Origin: Atriophallophorus winterbourni
Taxonomy: Eukaryota; Platyhelminthes; Trematoda; Plagiorchiida; Microphallidae
DNA: 64,000 bases
Direction of reading: 5' to 3'
Assembly (NCBI GenBank): GCA_013407085.1
Contig: JACCGJ010000555.1
Coordinates: 1 to 64,000, forward strand
A program made the position numbers and the translations under genes. Below are positions 35,101 through 50,100 of this stretch, one piece after another. Under the pieces are notes generated by a model. The model saw only the letters and a list, made by a program, of their open reading frames with translations. It was not told the origin of the DNA and made no database searches. Numbering within the stretch: position 1 is the stretch's first letter; each line of letters starts with the position of its first letter.

Positions 35101-38100
35101 TGTGTATCCACATCAATCTGATACAAGTGAACACGGTCAAGGTCAGTTGACTTAAAATTACATAACCAACGGGGCTAAGGCAATTTTCGAAGATAAACAA
35201 AAATCTAATTAACTAGTAGGTATAAGGTGAATAAAAACTATTTACTTTTACTCTAACCGATTGCACTCAAATTTCTTTGCATTATGAATACACGATCGGT
35301 CCCAAACATATTACAATCGATTGAAAATTAAAAGCGCTTCTCAACAAATTAAGCGATCGTTGTGGCTGGGCTCAAGAACATAACCACAGTTTATGCGATT
35401 TGATATTAATTCAAGGACATTTTACACACCTTCGGGGGTATTAACTAGTGTACCGAAAGTCTACGATCGCCGGTGTTGGATTACTACGAGTTTTCAGTCA
35501 GGTCGAAACCTCACAAAAGTTAACTGAATCAGTGCAGTGTGGTATTCACTGTGTTCGACTAAATAATTCGTTTACAAACAGGCTAAAATTGAGAAATGGC
35601 GCCTAAACAATAGTATCAGCTTCTCAAAACACGCAAAAATCTGGTGGAATCTTTTGACAAAGCAGACGTGGCTCTAAAGCGTTTGGTTCTAAGAACTGTT
35701 TCGAGAGGTTTTACAAACCAACGTGCATTCATTATTGGAAGAGAACGAAGTGAATTTTGTAAATAGCTGGCATTTAAGTGATCAATACTTTCAATTAACG
35801 CAACATCTGAGTCGAATGAATATTCAGAATGGTTGTGTGGTAGTGTTGATGATTGCTTGGCCGACTAACAAAACCACTCGAATGATTTAAAGTGCTGCCA
35901 CGCACTCTCAATGGGACGTGTTCTAGTCCCACAAATGTCTCTCACCAACGATGGTATGTTGTAATACGTGAAAAAGCGTTTAAAGATGCCGCAGCTTAAC
36001 GCTGATTGACAATGAGTCAGAGAATGGTAGTGTGCTTCCGAGTCAATGTCTCCAGTGCATCTGCTAGTTGTACGTGGCAAATGAGTTTGATCAAGCGACG
36101 TCTGCATGAAACAAATAAACGGTGTGCTGGGGACGTAAACAATTTCGGAAATGGTAAAGGCGATCCATTGTTTCGATTCTACATCAAGACAAGGGCTCAC
36201 ATATTGACTCTGACGAGAAAAAGGTTTTGAGTTACATCCGTAGCCCAGAAGAATATCTGCTATTACAGAAAGATCTCGATACGCTTCATAATTGGTCGTT
36301 GAGGAACAAGCTGCCTTTCAACTTCATCAAATGCAGGATCACGAGAGTAAAGAAGCAAGTAGATATCACATAGCATACAAGTTCACATGTCTTTGTAAAG
36401 TGCGGTGGAGAAATAGATTTGGGTGTGTGGATATGTTTCAGCTTAAAAAACTCGAACGTGCATCCAGGAAATTTTCGTTAAAGATCTTCGTACGGATCAT
36501 GAATACAAACCTAAGAACATTAATGAAATACGCTGTGCAGTCGTTGTCTCCGTGGATGAATAAACAGATTGAGCTTATGCAGCGAATCTATCACCGCTCG
36601 AGAAAACTAGTTCTCAGCATCCGAAACAAGCCTTATAAAGAAATTGATAGCTCAACCGAATCTGTTCGACTTTCCCTATCGAGGAATCAGAGGAGACCTT
36701 ATCCTACTTAACAAAATATTCTATACTCCAAACCTTCCTTTAGAGAAACTTTTCACGCGAAGGCATAAGAGGAATTATCTGACCATTAATTAGATGCTGA
36801 TGGTAGCCCATTCCCGCCGAAACTGTAAAAGGTATTTTTATTCTAAGTTATATTTGTATGTCACTGTTATATAGGGTTCTTACAAAGAACCACGATGTTC
36901 AAATACAGAATCACAAAGTGATTCCTCGCCAAGCGCTCGAGGCGCATATAAAAGGCCAATGTATTGTGGTGCTCACATCCCCATCCCTTACACACCACTA
37001 CCGGTTTCTGGCTGTTTGCCGTCATCGGGTGGAGACAGTGAGATCAGGTTTAGTGAGCCTTGAAACAGTGGAAAAGCGGTAAACTAAGTTATATTTGCAT
37101 GCCACTGTTATATAGGGTTCTTACAAAGAACCACGATGTTCAAATACAGAATCACAAAGTGATTCCTCGCCAAGCGCTCGAGGCGTATCTAAAAGACCAA
37201 TGTATTGTGGTGCTCACATCCCCATCCCTTACACACCACTACCGGTTTCTGACTGTTTGTCGTCATCAGGTGGAGACAGTAAGATCATTTTCAGTGAGCC
37301 TTGAATCATCGTGTATGCCCAATACACTGTACACAAGAAAAGTTTTCATCTGCAGCGAAATTGCGAAATCTAAAATACCCGTTGCACTAAAATCAATATG
37401 ATATAAGCTCTTTATCAATAATCGATTCAGATTGGCACTGAAACTTACTTTGTTCCACTTGAATACTGACGAAATCCCTGAGCAATTCGTCGGTCGCTTT
37501 CGAGTACAGCGCTAAGACTTGTCGTAAACTGTGCAGTTCGGAACTTCGATCTAGGAACGACCGTTTCAGGCCTCGTCCACCCGCATGAAAATAGCCTCGG
37601 ATGGTGTCCAGGCAGAGATCGAGCAGCTCACATTGGTACGGGGTCAAGCCACGTTCCGATTCTTTCACAGTGTCCTAAAAGAACGAAGGAATTGGCTAAG
37701 AATGATTGAATATGATAGCAGTGTGTGTGTGTGTGTGTGTGATGAAAACGCGTGCAAACTGGCATATCTGTTTCAACACAATACACATGTGATTCAAAGT
37801 GATTTAAAGTTGTAATGGTCTAAAAAGCATTTAGCTTAACAATAACCATAGAATGGAGTTATGAGTTATATACAATAAAAAGGAAGAAGAACAGGGAAAC
37901 TCGGGTAGTGTAAATCGTATCAAAATTAGGGTTATCTCTCAAGTATTTGTCCAAATTAGCTTTACAAATATCCAGGTTGGTTGAGTGTGTAACAGTGGAG
38001 GGGAGGGTGTTCCATGTGAAACTTACACGTACAGCATACGAATATCTTTGACAGTTCAGTCTTGAAGTGGGAATAAGCACTGTAAGTTCATGTTTCCGAC

Positions 38101-41100
38101 TGGCACGGGGTGACGAGCGTGTGAAAAGTTTGAACAAGGGATGGTTAGGGGCGTGCATAATGTTGTACATCAATATGACGTCACCTCTTAGTCGACGACA
38201 GCGAAACTTTAAAAGATTAAGACTCTTCAAACGTTCTTCATATGATTTAGCAGCTAGTCCGGGTACAAGCTTTGTGGTTCGGTGGTAAATACGCTGCAGA
38301 AGATTGATGTCTTTCTGAATCCAGGGTGACTAAGCCTAAACAGCGTACTCCATCGCTGGTCTCAGATAGGTGTTCATGATACGGGGTACTGACTGATTCG
38401 AGAATCTGCCGAAAATTCGTTTCAATAACGCCAAGACTCGTGACGCCTTTTTGTATACCGCTTTGCACTGCAGCGAAGTCTTCAGACTTGAACTGGTCCA
38501 AACACCCAAATCATTCTCTTCAGTTGTCCAGACGAGTTGATGGGAGCCAAGAGTGTAGTTGTAATTCACGGTCTTTCCAATGTTTAAATGAGGTTCAAAC
38601 CATGTTTCGGTAATTGCAACTAAGTCCGATGAGTGCTGTATAGATACAGTATCAAGCTCCTGTATTTTGTTTCTCAGACACTGCGCGTTCGTATAGAGAC
38701 ACTTTATGGTTTTTTGGGTTAACAATGATGGACAATGTGAGATACTAGTTTTAGTTTCAATTTGTGATCTTTTGGGCAAAGATTGAGGGTTGGTATGCAT
38801 AAATTCAATCCGGTTCACTGTATACAGCTGAGGCGTTGAAGTCGTCTCTACTTTTCCGACTCGGTATGAGTCGGACACAGATCATATTTTTGGAGAGCTA
38901 ATTGAAATTGATTGAACAGGTTAGTCGCGCCAAACTTCTCCAACATTGACTTTCAAGCTTGACCCTTGTTTAGCACTTTCCCACTGTTTTAAGCGCATGC
39001 GGATTTTAATCGTACTGTCTCTGTCCAATGAGTGAGAGTATGTGTGTCAGAAATGTTTGCAATTATGCATGATTATTCACTGCGATTGATTTTGACGAGT
39101 TGTATACGTATGAAGATTACCATATGGCTAACCATACTTGTATTTAGTAATAAATGAAACACTAGACATGCTAACTCAATCATGCACAATGGCTATCGGT
39201 TCACGATATTTTCGCAATAGGATAAACAAAAAACTGACTTGAAAGCATAAAATACTAACCGGCAAGATCTTCTCGGAAACCACTTGAGCACCCACAGAAC
39301 TCAACAAATTTTGAGCGCCACCAATCAATTTCGCCGACGTGTTCGCGCCCAACAACGCTCCCATCGCAAGCTATGGAAATCGAGGTTCGTTGATCGGTGA
39401 ATGAAGGATTTTGGAGGGTTAGATGAAAATGAACGCGTGAGCAATCGCTTACTTGCTTTGAGTCCGAGAATGTATTGAGCACAACAAGCTTCTCCAAATT
39501 GCACATCGTTATACGCCAGAGTTGCTGGAAAAGAATGAACCGACATTCACGCAAAGTGATGAAAGAATTATCTGATCGACAGAATGTTTCCTTTGGATTG
39601 TATGTGGATCATACGATACGTGTAATAAGTAATCGCCTTAATGACTGCTATGTCTGAATAGTTCACCTATATTTGTTTATTGTAGGGAATTAGGATTATG
39701 TATGGAAGCACAAGCCTGATCCAGGCAAAGCGTCGCATAGCCAGAGGCTGCACGTGGGCTAAGTTACTGTCAGGTTGGTGTTCAACTTGTGTTCGCCGAG
39801 CTTGCGTAGTTGTTCTTGGACGTTTCGTCATCAGGCTAGATGACATCATCAGCAAAACTTCTTTCGAAGCGTCTCGTAGTTGGGATTCGTTGGTCATTAT
39901 ACCGTTTGCCTGTCCGTTCACGGTCACTCCCGCGGATTGGTCGAGTTCATTTTATGCGTTCTCTATGAGCGGTTTCTCATTGGTCCATATGCTGCAGCCA
40001 TTTAGAGATGCTGGTTAATTGAATTTGTTGTTGAGTGCCACGCTTCCAGGAATTCTCGCGCCCGTCGCTCGTTTCCTCTGGCTAATATACTTGTGCGGTC
40101 CCAGTCGACCAATCCGCGGGAGTGACCGTGAACAGACGGTATAATAACTAGCGAATCCCAACTACACGACGATTCGAAAGAAGTTTTGCTGATGATGTCC
40201 GTGTACATTAGGATTATGTACTTTGGAGATAGCGTAAAGTGTCATCTCCAAGCGAGGAGAGAGTAAGTGCTGTTCTCGGCTGCCCAACATGGGAAACGCC
40301 GACATCGTCTACAGGCCGCCGATTGACTAAGTGGTGCCTATTGCTTTGCGCGCCGTGGGAGAGATAGTTCCTCCCTAATTTTAACTGCTTAGTTGTTTGA
40401 AATGCTGCGGTCGACATCGACCGTAGGAAAGCAACAACGACAGCTTAATGCATGTCGGTAGAATCACTAAGAAAAATGTGGCAGAGCTATATTTCATATG
40501 CCATTAAGCGCTACTAGATACACACATTAGTTGGTATAGTATTTTAAGACGTTTTTCAGACTACACAGCTTTACTAGATTTCGTATCACTTTTATTCGTG
40601 CGCGCGTCAGTTTCAGGGGTAAGTGACCTTAACCTTAAAAGCTGTGTTGGAAATAAGTCACGATCTTGAAAGATGTTTAGCGGTAAGCACAACTACCTGT
40701 GATCTTATTCCTGTTCTCTGACTTGACTATCACCCTTGGTCTGACGAAGCTTCTATTGAACCATGCGCGTGCTCTTAAATTTATTTTCAAGGAATCCGTC
40801 ACGGCGATGAAGTTCAAGCGCCAGTCCAATCACAGGAAACAGTAATCCACAGAGTGCGACCATTCAGTTGTTGCTTCTTTCTGTTCCATCAATATCGTCC
40901 TCCACACTGTTTTTCTAACCTGTCATTCACCTATCGCTTTATGAACCCTTTTGCTTATTTTAACCTTGATTTACTGCGCACAATTTGTCGTAATCTCGAT
41001 CGCGTGGGACGTTCGGACATTTGAACTTAGCTTTGATTTTGACTCGTGTACGTAACTTGGTACTTACTCGATATTGTTTTGACATTGACCCAGATTTTTA

Positions 41101-44100
41101 CCCGGTTAACCCCAATAATTGAAGTATGTTTTTACGATATTTGATTGCCTCAATATAGTACCGCTTTTATAAACAAATCCTCGTTGGGTTCTGATATACC
41201 CGGGGATTTTGCGCGTCACTCAACGTGGGACGTTTCATTGATTGTCAAGTGCAATCAAAATCAGTGCCGTCCCAAAACGGCTACGTTATCTGTGGGATCC
41301 CAGGAAATTCAATTGATATAGTCTTCTTATCATTACCTGTATGAACGTAGTGCTCTATATGAAATGTATCGAGACGGCACTCGACAGTAATATCATGAAG
41401 ATTTTATGTGGGATCACATTTACGAGAGGCAACACCAGTGCCGTTGATCTCTGCGAGCAATGCCAGATAGCAGCGATTAAACATTGAGTGGCAACTGGGT
41501 TCACAACATCTTCAACGTACGCACAACCGTGTTGAAAATTGATTTGTATGCTGCAGACCTAGACAGGTATATTTTCATGGTTTTTCAATGGAATTATAAC
41601 CCGAAGTGCCAGTATATTTTTAGCGGAACTATGAGCATGTTGACTATTCTGAAGATCACATGGGAGCCCTAGCGAACTTCTTTGCAACTTGTATCAATAA
41701 TGATTCCGTAAATGACCAAAAATAATGCTTTCCAACAGTGCATCTTATACCATATCATGGTTGTGTGACTATTTGTCAGATCGAGACGCCACAGTTAAAG
41801 TTAACGGAGTGCTATCACAAACGTTCAAAACCACGAGTGGAGTCCAACAAGGATCTGTGTTAGGCCCGCTCCTCTTTCTGTTATACATGAACGATTTACC
41901 CCCTCCTCATATCTTCTAAAATGGTCCTGTTCGCGGATGATATGAAAATTTGGACGTCAATAAGTTCTGCAGAGGATTGTGAGCAACTACAAATGGATTT
42001 GGACATCGTGTCGAATTGGGCGGCCATGAATGACATGTCATTCAACATACAGAAATGTAAGATGCTCCATCTTGGCTCCTTGGACATATTAATTGGGAAC
42101 TGAAAAACTAGCATGAAGCTCGTTGGAAAAAGATCTTGGAGTGTGGATTAGCGGGAACCTGAAGAGCATAGCGCACTGTCATAGCATATATCGACGGGCA
42201 AACATATTGTTATGTATCTTTCGAAGAATATTTGACAGATTCTCTCTGGTAACGTTACCAAGGATAATGAATGTCTACCTTCGTCTATGATGGAGTATGC
42301 GGTCGAGGTCTGGGCTCCTTGGCTGCGAAAATTTATTGCTCTCTTCGATAAAATCTATCATAGAGAAACAACGTTAGTGATGGGTGTTCGAAATGTTCAG
42401 TACACCGAAAGATTGCGACGGCTGGGTCTATGCGACTTTACCCAAAGGAGGATACGACGCGATATTATTGTAACTTATAGAATTGTGTCTACCGAAGCAC
42501 ATCCACTAAGACACTTGCTTGATGTGTGTGATGGGAAAGGGACACGCGGACATACATTATCTCTTTACGTCCAAAGTTCCCGTATTGATTGTCGTCGCCA
42601 TTTTTTCGCCGTACGTGCTATAATTCTTTGGAATTCCCTGCCCCACCATGTGGTGGACTCTCCTTGCCTGGCGATTTTTAAAGCGAAATTGGACTTGCAC
42701 TTGCATACGAACATCATTCGTGAGCCTTACATTTGATATTCTCTATTGCTTTTATACTATTGTAATTTTCATGTTTTATTCATACCGTAATCCTGTGGTG
42801 TTGTAAATTATTAATTTTTTAAACCATAAATCCTTGAATCTTGAATCTTGATGTGGATTGGCTATCAACTAGCAAGCAATATATCAATGGTATGAAAGCA
42901 CAAGCCTCGTCAAGGCAAACTGACTTGTGCGATATTATTGTCAGGTTGCCCAGTCCTAGACAGATATGAGAAATAGAGAATAAAGATAATAAAGATGGTA
43001 GTGAGACTCCATCGTCTTTCAGCATGCAGCTCACTACCCGTGGTCAATCAATTTAGCACGATTAACCACACAGCACAGCAGTACGGTACGATTGCACATC
43101 AACTCACCTTGAGCACTCGTTTGAGCACGGTTTTATCACATGTGTTGGCCAAGACGGAAAGAATCGATTCGAAGTGATCCATCAACGGCCGGAGACAATC
43201 GTTCGCCTCGTCCTCTCTGTTCAAGCGATTGGTTGTCGTGTATCCGGGTTTACACTTAGAGGGAAAGTAGCATACGTTGTGCAATTTCAGACTGCAAAAG
43301 CGTAAATCTCGACAACAACAACGAAAAAACAATCCCTAAACAAGAGACAGTAGTGCGCATTGAGATTAACAAGATCTCGGGGTTACTTTTGCCAATATTA
43401 CTAGAACTTCGGGCTGACCTATATTCCATCACATTCCTCGCTGCGACTGATCGATATCTGGCCTATCCACGAGCGAACGATTCGATCCAATGTGTAACAA
43501 AATGTTGACCTTCAATCAAATCGCTGGACGCATTGAGTGAAAACCTTTAGTTAATAGACAAATTGTACAATTTGACCTTAAATTAATGGATGATCTATGC
43601 CGCTGACCTTGAGTGGGGTTTCACACAGTGACGTGTTGAATCGAATGAAGCTCTCTCGACAAATTCCGCATGCCTACGGTCGCCCACTCCGATTTGTATG
43701 CTTCACTGTTTTAACATGTATGTTTTGGTTTATAATTTGAGCTACACCCGTTTACCGTCAACGATGGACAAAACTGATCAATCGCGTTCTCCGAAAGAGG
43801 AGACAGCCACTTGTTCCACACCACAATTTCTGTCGCAGGATCACTCCTACGCGTTTACGTAAACAAGAGACAGTTACCTCACCCACACGTTAATGTCCTC
43901 TCACATGATTAGAAATCAAATTAACTGCAGTCATTAAACGTTTTGCGTTTTGTGGTTCTGCGGTTGGCAACCCCTGGTACTGTTTGAGATTCAACGAGAA
44001 TTTCTTATAACGTTTACGTATTTGCTGTTACGGTGTTTAAACAAAATTCCATGAGAACTTGCGATGTGACATACTGAATACCATGGGAATATTTTAGAGT

Positions 44101-47100
44101 TGACCGCACATTAATTAGCATCAAGCAATGTTGATTGGACTGGATACAAAGATCCGTCAAGGGTTACCACAGTGATCACCGAAAATTCAGATAAAATAAT
44201 GGCCAATCTCGGATGTTAGTGATTGTGTGGTTCAGTCGAAAAACAACATAATTAGTATGTGTTCAACGTCAAACTACTTGTATTAGCAAACGGGTGCATG
44301 AGGCCAAATGCCGCTCGTTATCGCTGTTTTATTTTCTAACTATGTCTAGACCAGCTGACTAGATATTAGGGGAAATATAATCCGTCTGTCTATCATACGT
44401 AAAAATGCTATGACATGTAACAAAATATTCATTTGCATGCTTTTCCGTCATTCACACCCCACGACCGGTTTCGTGCTGTTTGCACTCATCACGTAGGGAG
44501 AGTAAGATCAGGATCCGCATGCGCATGACATGTACTTTTACTGAACTGTGTGAAAACTACCCTGACCGAATGACCCGGAAACGGAAACAAAGCGCCTGGG
44601 ATTGCTTGAGTGCGGTTTGCCAAAAGACGATAAGCCCCACGGCGAGGACTATCGAATAACGTGAGTCACAACATACACGCAGCCACTCAGCGATACTACA
44701 AATTCCCAATTCCCGTATCAGCTGTCGCCGATATTTTTTTATTCTGTACTGGTCTGTTTCCTTTAGAATGACCTCCCCGAAACTTTTGTTACCGCTCCCA
44801 GCGTCAAAAGTTCCATTCGAAATTTGGACAGTTATTTGCTGCATAACGATTTGACGACATCTGCGTATTGTCTCATGATGATTGTTCGACTGGACAATAC
44901 GCGACATTGCAGGAACGAATGTTTACAATGATAAGGTAATTGCGAAGTTATGTGCCTTTGGTGTCCATAAATTCTTGAATTTTTTACGCATACATGTCTC
45001 CTAAACCATTGAGTGATTAATGCGTTCACGGAAATACAAATGAACTTACCTTCTGCAATAGCGTTCCACATTCACGTACATGTGCCCGAACTCCGGCTTC
45101 AAACTCTTGCGTGAGTTGTGCGACCAATTTATCGACCACCACATTCAGTTGACGTTGCAGTGAAGTCAAACGTTCGCTTGTGTTAACTTCCATGCTGAAG
45201 TGTAAATGAAGGGAATCATAAAATACAACAACTCCCAGTTGGCTGAGGGTACCTCCAGCCGAAGGCACCGATCAACCAATATCTGCGCTCATTGCTATGA
45301 TCGCCACAGGAGAGATTTTAACTTCCGACTCGGAAGTGTATAGTCATGTTGAACGCTCTGACGCATAGGAATATCGTGTTCTTGCAATGTAATCTATAGT
45401 TAATATCGATTGAACAAGTTGATACGCTTTTAAACGTGAAAGCGTTAACGACTGAACGCATTCTTGTTTGTCGCCTCAGCTAATTTCAAAGGCTTCTAAA
45501 CTGCAACCGTTAAAATGAACTGAGTCCTTCCTGCCACACAGGAAACAAATACCGAGTTTCAGCAGTCTTGGAGGGCAGCCTATAAGATCAAGCATTTTTG
45601 AAATGAACCTCCCTCTGTAAGACATTAGCAATATTCAGAAGGAGTAATGCTCTGTAATTGTTACAATCGCCTCTATCACCTTTATGATTAAATAGCGCAA
45701 CGATCTTCGTGTCTCACATCTCTTGCGGGACACTTTCCTCCTGCCATCACTGAGGAAGCGAGCGATGAATTTGGCTGTAATAATGCTGTTCTACAGTATT
45801 TGTTGATCTGCGGTGGAATTTCGTCATCACCAGTGGCCTTTCCTCTCGCTAAGTCATCGATTGTTCTGTTGTACTCATCATGAGTTTTCAACGGTTCGTA
45901 GACGCTCAACATTTGCAAGTGCATGGGGTAAAACCATGCTTTCCCTAGAATCGGGGAATATGAAGTTCTCAATCCATCTCTCCATCTGCCGAGCTTATTC
46001 GATTAACGGGTTACCAGAGAGTGACTTAATGGGAGCTGTTTTAAATGTTTTAGTAAGTGAGTGATGGTGGTAAAAATCGTTTTCGTGAAAGTGTATCCTG
46101 ATTGTTTAAATTATGGTGGATGATATCACAAACACGGAGCCAGGCAAATTGCTCCACAAACATTGATTGCTCGTGAACAGAGATGGTGCCCGTTTGCTCA
46201 AGCATAGAAGGGTATAACATAGAAAAAGGGTTCAGTAATTGTTTCTGTATGCAGCTCTGTGCCAGTGGCACATTCATCCAGCTCAGCGCTACTTACACGC
46301 ATGCGCATCCGTGCTAATCTTGGGTCTGTTTTGCAACCTATAGATCCATGAAGGGAAGCAGGGAACAATAAAACAAGGGAACATGAAATTGCAACCCTCG
46401 GCAAAGTGCTAGGTATATGCGATTGAAAATTTCTAAAGCGTCAACTCACCTCTCCCGAGACATATTCTCGTAAACTTTCTCCAATTGCACCCTGAGTTGC
46501 TGCGTGTTGTTGACCAAGATACATGCGACGCGGCCATCGGATTTGTAGTGCGGAAAGTCGGCGAGAACGCGGTCGGTGTAGCTCAGCAAGACTTTCTCCA
46601 CGGTCTGTCGCACAAACAAACTCCAGCGTCAAGATAACGTTACAAAAAGTTTGAATAAATCATTCGAGCTAGAGAATTGGCTATTGCATCGAGTTCTCGG
46701 AACAATATGGTTATGCTTCATAGCACAGGACAAAATAAACTGGAGTGATAACCTTATTAGCAATCTATCAGCTTGCAAAATATCGATTAAAATCTATTGA
46801 AACGCAGATTTGCAGATTTGTACTACGGATTATTACTTGATTCAGTTAACTGACCTCGACCGCATTCAGGGCTAGGCTTTGCCCAATTGTTTAAGCGGGA
46901 AGGTCGCTAAATGGAGAGTTACCTGCTCATGTTCAGTAAGAAACGAAAGCAAACTGTTCATCGAATAATTAATACGTACTTGAGGCCAACCATGGAGTAT
47001 GCGGTTCAGGCTTGGTCACCCTGGCTACAAAAGGACATCAGCCTCTTGCAGAGAATATATCATCGGACCACCAAGCTCGTACGTGGTTTAAAACATAAAC

Positions 47101-50100
47101 AATACGAAGATCGGATTACAAGCCTCAATCTCTTCGACTCTCGCTACCGCCGTCTTAGAGGCGACTTGATTCTTATGTTCAATATACTTCATACCCACAA
47201 CCATCCCCTAAATCAACTATTCACACGACTACCACCACGAACAAGCCGGAGTCATAACTACACAGTACTTATCCCCGACTCGAGGCTGAACTGTCGAAGG
47301 TATTTTTATTCTGTACGTGTATGTTTTACTTGGAACTCCCTACCCCCTAACGTTGCACATTCACCCAACTTGGATATATTCAAATCGAACTTGGACAACT
47401 TCATGTCGACCAATCCAAACATTGAACCTATANNNNNNNNNNNNNNNNNNNNNNNNNNNNNNNNNNNNNNNNNNNNNNNNNNNNNNNNNNNNNNNNNNNN
47501 NNNNNNNNNNNNNNNNNNNNNNNNNNNNNNNNNNNNNNNNNNNNNNNNNNNNNNNNNNNNNNNNNNNNNNNNNNNNNNNNNNNNNNNNNNNNNNNNNNNN
47601 NNNNNNNNNNNNNNNNNNNNNNNNNNNNNNNNNNNNNNNNNNNNNNNNNNNNNNNNNNNNNNNNNNNNNNNNNNNNNNNNNNNNNNNNNNNNNNNNNNNN
47701 NNNNNNNNNNNNNNNNNNNNNNNNNNNNNNNNNNNNNNNNNNNNNNNNNNNNNNNNNNNNNNNNNNNNNNNNNNNNNNNNNNNNNNNNNNNNNNNNNNNN
47801 NNNNNNNNNNNNNNNNNNNNNNNNNNNNNNNNNNNNNNNNNNNNNNNNNNNNNNNNNNNNNNNNNNNNNNNNNNNNNNNNNNNNNNNNNNNNNNNNNNNN
47901 NNNNNNNNNNNNNNNNNNNNNNNNNNNNNNNNNNNNNNNNNNNNNNNNNNNNNNNNNNNNNNNNNNNNNNNNNNNNNNNNNNNNNNNNNNNNNNNNNNNN
48001 NNNNNNNNNNNNNNNNNNNNNNNNNNNNNNNNNNNNNNNNNNNNNNNNNNNNNNNNNNNNNNNNNNNNNNNNNNNNNNNNNNNNNNNNNNNNNNNNNNNN
48101 NNNNNNNNNNNNNNNNNNNNNNNNNNNNNNNNNNNNNNNNNNNNNNNNNNNNNNNNNNNNNNNNNNNNNNNNNNNNNNNNNNNNNNNNNNNNNNNNNNNN
48201 NNNNNNNNNNNNNNNNNNNNNNNNNNNNNNNNNNNNNNNNNNNNNNNNNNNNNNNNNNNNNNNNNNNNNNNNNNNNNNNNNNNNNNNNNNNNNNNNNNNN
48301 NNNNNNNNNNNNNNNNNNNNNNNNNNNNNNNNNNNNNNNNNNNNNNNNNNNNNNNNNNNNNNNNNNNNNNNNNNNNNNNNNNNNNNNNNNNNNNNNNNNN
48401 NNNNNNNNNNNNNNNNNNNNNNNNNNNNNNNNCGAATGTTTACAATGTTAAGGTAATGCGAGTATGTGCCTTTTGTGTTCATAAATTCTTGATTTTTTTA
48501 ATCATACATGTCTCTGAACCCATGAGTGATGAAGCGTTAATCGCAAACTCACAAATGAACTTACCTTCTGCAATAGCGTTCCACATTCGCGTACATGTGC
48601 CCGAACTCCGGCTTCAAACTCTTGCGTGAGTTGTGCGACCAATTTATCGACCACCACATTCAGTTGACGTTGCAATGAAGTCAAACGTTCGCTTGTGTCA
48701 ACTTCCATGCTGAAGTGTAAATGAAGAGAATCATAAAATACAACAACTCCCAGTTCGCTGAGGGTACCTCCAGCCGAAGGCACCGATCACCAATATCTGC
48801 GCTCATCGCTATGATCGCCGCAGGAGAGATTTTAACTTCCGACTCGGAAGTGTATAGTCATGTTGAACATTCTGACGCATAGGAATATCGTGTTCTTGCA
48901 ATGTAATCTATAGTTAATATCGATTGAACAAGTTGATACGCTTTTAAACGTGAAAGCGTTAACGACTGAGCGCATTCTTGTTAGACGCCTCAGCTAATTT
49001 CAAAGGCTTCTAAACTGCAACCGTTAAAATGAACTGAGTCCTTCCTGACACACAGGAAAGAAATAACGAGTTTCAGCAGTCTTGGAGGGCAACCTATAAG
49101 ATCAAGCATTTTTGAAATGACCCTCCCTCTGTAAGACATTAGCAATATTCAGAAGGAGGAATCCTCTGTAATTGTTACAATCGCCTCTATCACCTTTATG
49201 ATTAAATAGCGCAATGATCTTCGTATCTCACATCTCTTGCGGGACACTTTCATCCTGCCATCACTGAAGAAGCGAGCGATGAATTTGGCTGTAATAATGC
49301 TGTTCTACAGTATTTGTTGATCTACGGTGGAATTTCGTCATCACCAGAGGCCTTTCCTCTCGCTAAGCCATCGATTGCTCTGTTGAGCTCATCATGAGTT
49401 TTCAACGGTTCGTAAACGCTCAACATTTGTAAGTGCATGTGGTAAAACCATGCTCTCCCTAGAATCGAGGAATATGAAGTTCTCGATCCATCTCTCCATC
49501 TGCTGAGCTTATTCGATTAACGGGTTACCAGAGAGTGACTTAATGGGAGCTGTTTTAAATTTTTTGGTAAGTGAGTGATGATGGTAAAAATCGTTTTCGT
49601 GAAAGTGTATCCTGATTGTTTAAATTATGGTGGATGATATCACAAACACGGAGCCAGGCAAATTGCTCCACAAACATTGATTGCTCATGAACAGAGATGG
49701 GGCCCGTTTTCTCAAGCATAGAAGGGTATAACATAGAAAAAGGGTTCAGTAATTGTTTCTGTATGCAGCTCTGTGCCAGTGGCACATTCATCGAGCTCAG
49801 CGCTACCTACACGCATGCGCATCCATGCCAATCTTTGGTCTGTTTTGCAACCCATAGATCCATGAAGGGAAGCAGGGAACAAGAGAACAAGGGAACATCA
49901 AATTACAACCCTCGGCCAGGGTTGTGTCCCCGCGATCATATATCGCAATGGTTAGTTACGCTTCAGGATATGTCCCGAAACCGTGTTCAATGGCGGTCTT
50001 GCACTAAGCACTTTCTTGGAGTGTTTGCATAACCTTGTATGTTGTCAAGCGGAGTGACGAGAAAAGCTTGTTATGATGCATGACAGTGAAAGCCGCAAGG

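Larger units (their letters stand above)
36845..37325 (-). repeat. Repeat family B, tandem dimer (241-bp units) with hammerhead cores
   Basis: Two units start with AAGTTATATTTG at 36845 and at 37086, a 241-bp period, about 95 percent alike by eye. The - strand of each carries a hammerhead core (see ncRNA entries). Each also contains a strong hairpin GGTTCTTTGTAAGAACC on the ribozyme strand. The first unit abuts a CR1 fragment, the second ends about 120 bp before a UNC13 exon. Confidence 0.85.

Noticed and set aside
43108..43291. Alternative longer version of the UNC13 exon using the CTTTTGCAG acceptor at 43292
   Set aside because: It would break phase with the upstream exon, which ends in phase 0; the acceptor at 43255 fits and the extra residues have no match.
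43764..43862. Short + strand ORF starting [17 protein letters not shown]
   Set aside because: Too short, no start context, splice site or homolog that I can name.
48502..48783. 93-codon ORF beginning with MPSAGG before the UNC13 exon at 48565-48709
   Set aside because: The part beyond the acceptor at 48709 is intron; only the exon part matches UNC13. The same applies to 45026-45268.
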